A program made the position numbers and the translations under genes. A DNA stretch of 11,402 nt from contig CAUZRD010000061.1 in assembly GCA_963582255.1 (NCBI GenBank), positions 1 to 11,402 on the forward strand, read 5' to 3'. Below, one piece after another: positions 7,105-11,402 of the stretch. Positions within the stretch are counted from its first letter, which is position 1. Every line of letters begins with the position of its first letter. This stretch comes from CAUZRD01 sp963582255 (GTDB lineage Bacteria; Pseudomonadota; Alphaproteobacteria; Rhizobiales; TMED25). The notes beneath the pieces are model-generated. The model made no database searches. It was not told the origin of the DNA and saw only the letters and a list, made by a program, of their open reading frames with translations.

Positions 7105-7479
7105 ATGTCAGACGATTCTTATAAAGCTGGCCTGAAAACTCGCCGCGCGGTACTTGGTAAGGAATATGTTGATAGTGCCATGGCCAATGTCTCCGATTTC
7201 GACCAAGATTGGCAGCGTTTTATCACCGAGAGCGCCTGGGGCTCAGTCTGGAGCCGCCCGGGATTGACCCACCGTGAGCGTTCCATGCTGGTGATTGCCA
7301 TTTTATCGGTGCTTGGTCGTCATGAGGAGCTTGCACTCCACACCCGCGCTACGGCCAATACCGGCGCCAGCGCCGATGATCTGAAGGAGGTGCTCTTTCA
7401 TGTTGCCGCCTATGCCGGTATCCCAAATGGGATAAGTGCATTTAAAGTAGTGAGCAAGGCGCTAAAAGAGATAAATTGA
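7105..7479 (+). CDS. Carboxymuconolactone decarboxylase (CMD) family protein, PcaC-like
   Basis: The 124-residue product is close to the PcaC length. ATG 7105 gives the typical family start (MSDDSYKAGLKTRRAVLG) and has GGGA 9 nt upstream. ATG 7090 in the same frame, five codons earlier, is possible if the leader hairpin brings AAGGA close. Family landmarks are VLGKEYVD near residues 16-23, WGSVWSRPGL at about 45-54, the Arg/His-rich RHEELALHTRA segment, and HVAAYAGIPNG near the C-terminus. The CxxC pair of peroxidase-type AhpD relatives is absent, favouring the decarboxylase-like branch. PcaC decarboxylates 4-carboxymuconolactone in protocatechuate catabolism. Many relatives next to other ring-fission genes have unknown reactions, so the exact role is open. 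It lies 80 bp downstream of the M20 gene. Confidence 0.9.
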   Translation: MSDDSYKAGLKTRRAVLGKEYVDSAMANVSDFDQDWQRFITESAWGSVWSRPGLTHRERSMLVIAILSVLGRHEELALHTRATANTGASADDLKEVLFHVAAYAGIPNGISAFKVVSKALKEIN

Positions 7480-7591
7480 TCTTAGTAACATGTCCATAAT
7501 CACGTCCGCTTTGCACTGTCGCACTTTTTTTGCAACGCACCGACCAATAAATTTTCGGAATCACACAAACAACGTAATAGAGGTCTTCAAC

Positions 7592-8683
7592 ATGCCAACC
7601 CATGCCGCTGAATTTAATCCCTACAATACTACCGCTGCACGTAAGCATATGATTGGAGAAATTCCACGCCCAAAAACGGTGACAGTTGATTTACATAATC
7701 ATATGCGTATTCCAGAAGCGGCCGAATTCATCCAGCCGCATATGGCTGAAAATTCAAATACTAGTTTTAAGTTTTCTAGCGACAAAACCAAAGAGATTTA
7801 CAAAAAACAATTTGATGTTAGACCTGCCGGTTGGAGTAACGCAGAAGCTCGAATCAAGGACATGGACAAAATGCACCTTGATGTGATGGCCGTCTCCTGC
7901 ATGCCAGCGCAGATGTACTATAAGGTCGATCCGATTGTGGGCCAGGAAGCAGCACAGGTCGTTAATGACGGTATTTACACTCGCATTAGCCCCCATCCCA
8001 AGCGCTTCGTAGGCATTGGTACCGTACCCATGCAAAATACTGATATGGCTTTGAAAGAAATTGACCGATGCGTCAACGAACTTGGGTTTCGCGGTATTCA
8101 AATCGCCGCTCGGGTCGACGAGGATGAATTATCCGCAGAGAGATTCGAGCCGATCTGGTCAAAATGCGAAGAGTTGAGCATCGTTGTTTTTGTCCATCCA
8201 CGCTCTTTCGCTAGCCCAAGATTTGAGCGCCACTACATGACCAATGTTATCGGAAATCCACTCGACACCACCACTGCAATCCACAATTTAATCTTCGACG
8301 GGGTGTTGGCGCGCTATCCAAAAATAAAATTCTATATGTCCCATGGTGGCGCCTTCGCATCACACTATGCCGCACGTATGGATCACGCCTATGGAGCGCG
8401 CGCGGATTGCCGCGAGCATATTTATGAGCTGCCAAGTACATATTTAAAGCGCCTCTACTTCGACACCATCGTGTTTGCGGTCGATCAACTAGAATTTCTA
8501 GTACGAAAATATGGAGCCGATCATATAGCGCTCGGCACCGACTACCCTGCCGACATGGCCGAATATGATCCAGTTGAACATGTCTGCCAGTCCGAGGAAA
8601 TCACCGAGGCCGACCGTGAAAAAATTTGCGGGCTGAACGCTTTACGCCTAATGGGGCTTGACGCGGCCGACTTTCAACGTTGA
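7592..8683 (+). CDS. Metal-dependent amidohydrolase-family decarboxylase/hydrolase (ACMSD-like, amidohydrolase 2)
   Basis: ATG 7592 (363 residues) is preferred over the in-frame ATG at 7490: GAGGT sits 7 nt before it, and the 34 extra residues look non-coding. Visible metal and catalytic residues are H35 and H37 (VDLHNH), H202 (FVHPRSF), H251 (MSHGGAF) and D317 (LGTDYPAD). Their spacing closely follows that of alpha-amino-beta-carboxymuconate-epsilon-semialdehyde decarboxylase and gamma-resorcylate decarboxylase. The fold is a zinc-containing TIM barrel in the cytoplasm. The likely reaction is non-oxidative decarboxylation, or hydrolysis, of a ring-fission or hydroxyaromatic acid. It is 112 bp downstream of the CMD gene and is followed after 53 bp by the large alpha/beta hydrolase. 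The exact substrate is not readable from sequence. Confidence 0.9.
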   Translation: MPTHAAEFNPYNTTAARKHMIGEIPRPKTVTVDLHNHMRIPEAAEFIQPHMAENSNTSFKFSSDKTKEIYKKQFDVRPAGWSNAEARIKDMDKMHLDVMAVSCMPAQMYYKVDPIVGQEAAQVVNDGIYTRISPHPKRFVGIGTVPMQNTDMALKEIDRCVNELGFRGIQIAARVDEDELSAERFEPIWSKCEELSIVVFVHPRSFASPRFERHYMTNVIGNPLDTTTAIHNLIFDGVLARYPKIKFYMSHGGAFASHYAARMDHAYGARADCREHIYELPSTYLKRLYFDTIVFAVDQLEFLVRKYGADHIALGTDYPADMAEYDPVEHVCQSEEITEADREKICGLNALRLMGLDAADFQR

Positions 8684-8736
8684 ATAAATCCACTTAACTC
8701 ACCAATAAAACTCTCTACCAACAGGAGAAACTGTAC

Positions 8737-9945
8737 ATGCGTACCCCCCGCCTAGATCGTGATCGTCAGCAATGGATCTATGATTATATCGTCAAGGAAA
8801 CCGGGCGCGTCTTTCATTGGGATGAAGACGGCCGCGAGATGCCGGCATCCATTAAAAGCCACGGCCAGATTTCCAAACATCTCGGCCGCGTCGGCCAACG
8901 GCTGGAGCGGGTCGCTGCCGAAGAGGAATCCGCTGGTCATACTGCGACAGCCATGGAACTATACTACCGTGCATCATCCACCTTTGCTGCCGCTCAGCAT
9001 CCGGTTTTAGAGACCAATGACGAGAAGCGTTACCTACATGGCCGTTGCATTGCCAATTATGAAAAGGTGATAGAATATGCACCCTACCCTATCGAACGGG
9101 TCGAAATTCCATTTGAAGGTGTGGAACTGCAGTGCAATTTCCATTTCGTTCCTGGAAAGCCTAAGGCTCCGGTGGTGATCTTTATCCCCGGATGCGACAT
9201 GACTAAAGAAATGTATCCAGACCCGCGCGTGATGCAGGCTCATTATCGCGGCATGCATATGCTAGTGATCGATGGTCCAGGTCAGGGCACAAGCAATATT
9301 CGCGGCACCAAACTAACCCATGGCAATTATGAGCGTGCGGTTCTCACTATTGCGGGCTGGTTGCAGGAACGCGAGGAAGTCGAAGCCGAGAAGATCGTTG
9401 TCTACGCACTTTCCATGGGTGCCCATTGGGGGCTAGAAGTCGCAGCATCCGGCGATCCACGCATCAAAGCTGTTGCCGGTCCATGGGCCTCCTATCTAGA
9501 TAAATACTACATCCTCGACACGTTCTCACCACGATACAAACAGCTGTTCGGCTATCTAACCGGAGCCCAGAGCGAGAAAGAACTCGACGAAATTGTTGGT
9601 AAGATGACGGTGCAGGGCCGCGAAAAAGACATCAAATGCCCGGTACTTTTGACCTCCGGAGAGTATGATTCAAGAGCTCCTGTTGAGCTTGTCTATAAAT
9701 TCTTCGACAACATCAAAGCACCAAAAGAACTTTGGGTATATGAAGATACCTACCACATGGCGCGCATGTTCCCCAGCGACATGAGCCGATTCGACAATCA
9801 CATGATGTGTATGGATTGGCTAGCAGATGCTCTCGAGGGAAAATTTAAAGCCGGACATTCGCGTAAGATGTTCCTGCGCTCCGGCGGTGGCGGGCCGAAC
9901 GGTAAGCAGGGAACCGATCAGGACGCCCTGCACTGGTGGGAGTAA
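8737..9945 (+). CDS. Alpha/beta hydrolase with N-terminal helical cap, 2,6-dihydroxypseudooxynicotine hydrolase/FrsA-like
   Basis: The 402-residue product has AGGAGA 8 nt before ATG 8737. Residues 1-115 form a charged, helical N-terminal extension. The hydrolase core follows, from about residue 120: FIPGCDMTKEMYP near 149-161, IDGPGQGTS at 178-186, nucleophile Ser226 in YALSMGAH (the first Gly of GxSxG replaced by Ala), acid Asp311 in SGEYDSRAP and His340 in DTYHMAR. Architecture, length and triad spacing resemble 2,6-dihydroxypseudooxynicotine hydrolase of nicotine-degrading Arthrobacter, which cleaves a C-C bond next to a pyridine ring. FrsA/DUF1100 proteins share the layout. A C-C or ester hydrolase acting on a ring-derived ketone would fit the ACMSD-like and CMD neighbours. 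A Gly-rich tail (RSGGGGPNG) precedes the stop. It is the last gene before the terminator at 9954. Confidence 0.88.
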   Translation: MRTPRLDRDRQQWIYDYIVKETGRVFHWDEDGREMPASIKSHGQISKHLGRVGQRLERVAAEEESAGHTATAMELYYRASSTFAAAQHPVLETNDEKRYLHGRCIANYEKVIEYAPYPIERVEIPFEGVELQCNFHFVPGKPKAPVVIFIPGCDMTKEMYPDPRVMQAHYRGMHMLVIDGPGQGTSNIRGTKLTHGNYERAVLTIAGWLQEREEVEAEKIVVYALSMGAHWGLEVAASGDPRIKAVAGPWASYLDKYYILDTFSPRYKQLFGYLTGAQSEKELDEIVGKMTVQGREKDIKCPVLLTSGEYDSRAPVELVYKFFDNIKAPKELWVYEDTYHMARMFPSDMSRFDNHMMCMDWLADALEGKFKAGHSRKMFLRSGGGGPNGKQGTDQDALHWWE

Positions 9946-9953
9946 TCAAATCT

Positions 9954-9982
9954 TGGTGCTGGCAGTATATTAGCCAGCACCA
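9954..9982. terminator. Bidirectional intrinsic terminator between convergent genes
   Basis: A perfect 10-bp inverted repeat (TGGTGCTGGC at 9954-9963, GCCAGCACCA at 9973-9982) has a 9-nt loop. On the plus strand it is followed by CTAATTTT (9983-9990), a short T-tract. On the minus strand AGATTTGATT follows. It starts 9 nt after the stop of the large hydrolase. Its right arm contains the last codons of the convergent alpha-hydroxy-acid dehydrogenase, whose stop (9970-9972) is in the loop. Confidence 0.8.
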
Positions 9983-11214
9983 CTAATTTTCACCACATGT
10001 TGCGGACCAAGATCTTCGAGCCTATTTAATCCAAGAAGAGCCATATCACGATCGATTTCCAATTTCAGGAGATCGGCTGAATGAACAACACCGGCTACTC
10101 CGCCAAGCGCGGCAGCATATAAAAACGGGCGTCCGACAAATACAAACTTGGCCCCGAGCGCCAAGGCCTTTAGAACATCTGAACCCCGACGAATGCCACC
10201 ATCGAGCATCACGGGCATATCACCAGCAACATCAACAACTTCACTGAGTGCACGAAGTGGCGCAATCGCACCATCAAGCTGGCGCCCGCCATGGTTGGAA
10301 ACAATCACACTGTCAGCACCGCTTTCGCGTGCCCGTGCGGCATCCTCGCCAGTCAGAATACCCTTCACCACCAACCGCCCGCTCCACTGTTTACGGATTT
10401 GTTCCAGATGCGACCAATTAAGGTGCGAACGGCGTCCAAAGTCACGCAGGACCGATTTAGCAAGTAGTGGCTCACCACGCGTAGCATAGGAATTTTCAAA
10501 ATGCGGCATGCCGTGCTGAACAATTGTACGCAAAAACGTGCCAATAGCCCAGCTCGGATGGGTGACCCCGTCCCAAATAAGTTTCGGATTAACCTGCATT
10601 GGCGTCTGATAGCCATTCCGCACGTTGTTTTCCCGGTTGGCCATCACCGCGACATCGACAGTTAGGACCAAAGTTTTAAATCCGGCATCCTCAACTCGTG
10701 CCACTAGACCTTCAATGCGGTCGGGCTCGCCAGGTAGATAGGCTTGGAACCACGAACCCGGCGCCTCATCCATAACATCTTCAAGGCGAATCAGAGACGA
10801 ACCGCTCATTATCATCGCGATGCCGCAATCACGTGCCGCCCGCGCTAACACTAAATCTCCTCGATAAGCAGCTAAAGAACTGACACCCATGGGGGCAATA
10901 CCGAACGGTGCATCGTATGACACACCGAACAGCGAGGTTGCTGTACTGCGTTCAGAAACACCAACAAGAATGCGTGGTCGAAACCCATATTCTGAAAAAA
11001 CTTTACGATTGCCATGCAATGAAGCATTTGTCTCTGAAGCACCTGAAATATAACCAAAAATCGGAGCAGGAAGATGACGGCGTGCCAGTGGCTCAAGATC
11101 GTCAAGAGCAAGGACATTTCGCATGCGGCGCGGGATTTTCGCTCCGTTGTTCCCCTGCGGTAGACCATAAGATGCCGATTCTACAAGCGGGTGTTCAGTG
11201 TTTTTATTATCCAT
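9970..11214 (-). CDS. FMN-dependent alpha-hydroxy-acid dehydrogenase (lactate/mandelate dehydrogenase family, LldD-like)
   Basis: The frame runs back to a GTG at 11289. I chose ATG 11214 (414 residues), with GAG 7 nt upstream; ATG 11124 (M31, MRNVLALDDLEPLAR) is where the family core begins. FMN and catalytic motifs are FGYISGASE at 53-61, APFGIAPMG at 102-110, QAYL with Tyr159, TVDVAVMANRE near 185-195, Lys284 (VKGI), SNHGGRQLDG with His308 as base and Arg311 for the carboxylate, DGGIRRGSD at 338-346 and GRPFLY at 361-366. The enzyme oxidises an L-2-hydroxy acid to the 2-oxo acid, passing electrons to a quinone or oxygen. The 2-oxo acid could feed the TPP enzyme at the left end, as in the mandelate pathway, but that link is speculative. 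It is convergent with the catabolic run and divergent from the gene at 11371. Confidence 0.93.
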   Translation of the reverse strand: MDNKNTEHPLVESASYGLPQGNNGAKIPRRMRNVLALDDLEPLARRHLPAPIFGYISGASETNASLHGNRKVFSEYGFRPRILVGVSERSTATSLFGVSYDAPFGIAPMGVSSLAAYRGDLVLARAARDCGIAMIMSGSSLIRLEDVMDEAPGSWFQAYLPGEPDRIEGLVARVEDAGFKTLVLTVDVAVMANRENNVRNGYQTPMQVNPKLIWDGVTHPSWAIGTFLRTIVQHGMPHFENSYATRGEPLLAKSVLRDFGRRSHLNWSHLEQIRKQWSGRLVVKGILTGEDAARARESGADSVIVSNHGGRQLDGAIAPLRALSEVVDVAGDMPVMLDGGIRRGSDVLKALALGAKFVFVGRPFLYAAALGGVAGVVHSADLLKLEIDRDMALLGLNRLEDLGPQHVVKISGAG

Positions 11215-11370
11215 CACCTGTCTCATTACAGTTTGGTAATTATGACACCATTGTGGCATGTAGAAACACTTCGGCCCACCCCCGTACACACCAATTCCAC
11301 CTCAACCATAAACATGCTAGTTTGCACATCCTCAAGAGGTATTTACCTCCATTACTCTTAAAGGCTTGAT
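11215..11370. promoter_or_regulatory. Divergent promoter region with overlapping dyads (11330-11349)
   Basis: The spacer lies between the leftward dehydrogenase and the rightward gene starting at 11371. It contains GAGGTATTTACCTC (11336-11349), a perfect 5-bp inverted repeat around ATTT. This overlaps CCTCAAGAGG (11330-11339), so CCTC, GAGG and CCTC alternate. The arrangement suits an operator, or two competing hairpins in the leader of the rightward gene. No strong -35/-10 pair was found on either strand. Confidence 0.35.
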
Positions 11371-11402
11371 ATGTTCAATCTCGATCGTTTCATTGAAAAT
11401 TG
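11371..11402 (+). CDS. Start of a rightward gene, truncated at the window edge
   Basis: ATG 11371 has AAAGG with a 6-nt spacer (11360-11364) and opens an uninterrupted frame of ten codons (MFNLDRFIEN) to the edge. The start and ribosome binding site look real. From memory the opening resembles cupin proteins related to cysteine dioxygenase in alphaproteobacteria, which often begin MFDLDRFIADC. Ten residues cannot prove this, so function is left open. It is divergent from the alpha-hydroxy-acid dehydrogenase. Confidence 0.5.
   Translation, partial: MFNLDRFIEN

Noticed and set aside
7490..7591. Upstream ATG 7490 as the amidohydrolase start
   Set aside because: No Shine-Dalgarno site is well placed, the extra 34 residues are low-quality sequence, and GAGGT precedes ATG 7592 properly.
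8683..8736. Internal promoter between the amidohydrolase and the large hydrolase (TTGAAT with AATAAA)
   Set aside because: Both boxes match the consensus poorly; an operon explains the spacing as well.
11215..11289. GTG 11289 as the start of the alpha-hydroxy-acid dehydrogenase
   Set aside because: It would extend the protein beyond the family's usual length with unrelated sequence; ATG 11214 or 11124 is more likely.
10908..11369. Plus-strand open frame of 153 codons at the right end
   Set aside because: It lies largely antisense to the well-supported FMN dehydrogenase, has no family-like sequence, and is Cys/His-rich in the way of shadow frames.

Overview
The window looks like one piece of a chromosome from a Gram-negative bacterium, most likely an alphaproteobacterium. 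This rests on the gene families, moderate base composition, tight co-directional gene packing, Shine-Dalgarno sites, and GTG/ATG starts. That placement is inference; no rRNA, tRNA or taxonomic marker is present. I see no insertion sequence, CRISPR array, tRNA or phage gene. The content is small-molecule catabolism.

Left part (1-2810): the 3' end of a thiamine-diphosphate enzyme of the acetolactate synthase/benzoylformate decarboxylase superfamily runs rightwards off the left edge. It converges, across a GC-rich hairpin (851-892), on a leftward pair: an EamA/DMT-type 10-TM permease followed by an alpha/beta hydrolase.

Centre (3034-9945): a rightward run of catabolic genes. In order they are a zeta-crystallin-like MDR oxidoreductase, a beta-hydroxyacid dehydrogenase, a gene-poor 314-bp gap with a possible remnant of a GntR/FCD regulator, a RidA/YjgF gene broken by a frameshift, an overlapping M20 metallohydrolase, a carboxymuconolactone decarboxylase (CMD) family protein, an ACMSD-type metal-dependent amidohydrolase/decarboxylase, and a large alpha/beta hydrolase resembling the C-C bond hydrolase of 2,6-dihydroxypseudooxynicotine. 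The set has the logic of a lower pathway for a ring-cleaved, nitrogen-containing substrate: deamination, decarboxylation, amide or C-C hydrolysis, then reduction or oxidation of small oxo/hydroxy acids. No ring-cleaving oxygenase is visible, so the substrate stays unknown.

Right part (9946-11402): a perfect 10-bp hairpin terminator separates the run from a convergent FMN-dependent alpha-hydroxy-acid dehydrogenase. Its upstream region holds overlapping dyads and is shared with a divergent gene, of which only the first ten codons (from 11371) are inside the window.

Most notable points: the RidA frameshift and its likely effect on translation of the overlapping M20 gene; the M20 enzyme's Asn in place of the usual bridging Asp; a hairpin that could bring a distant Shine-Dalgarno site close to the CMD start; the missing usual catalytic His in the first hydrolase; and the unassigned catabolic gene combination.
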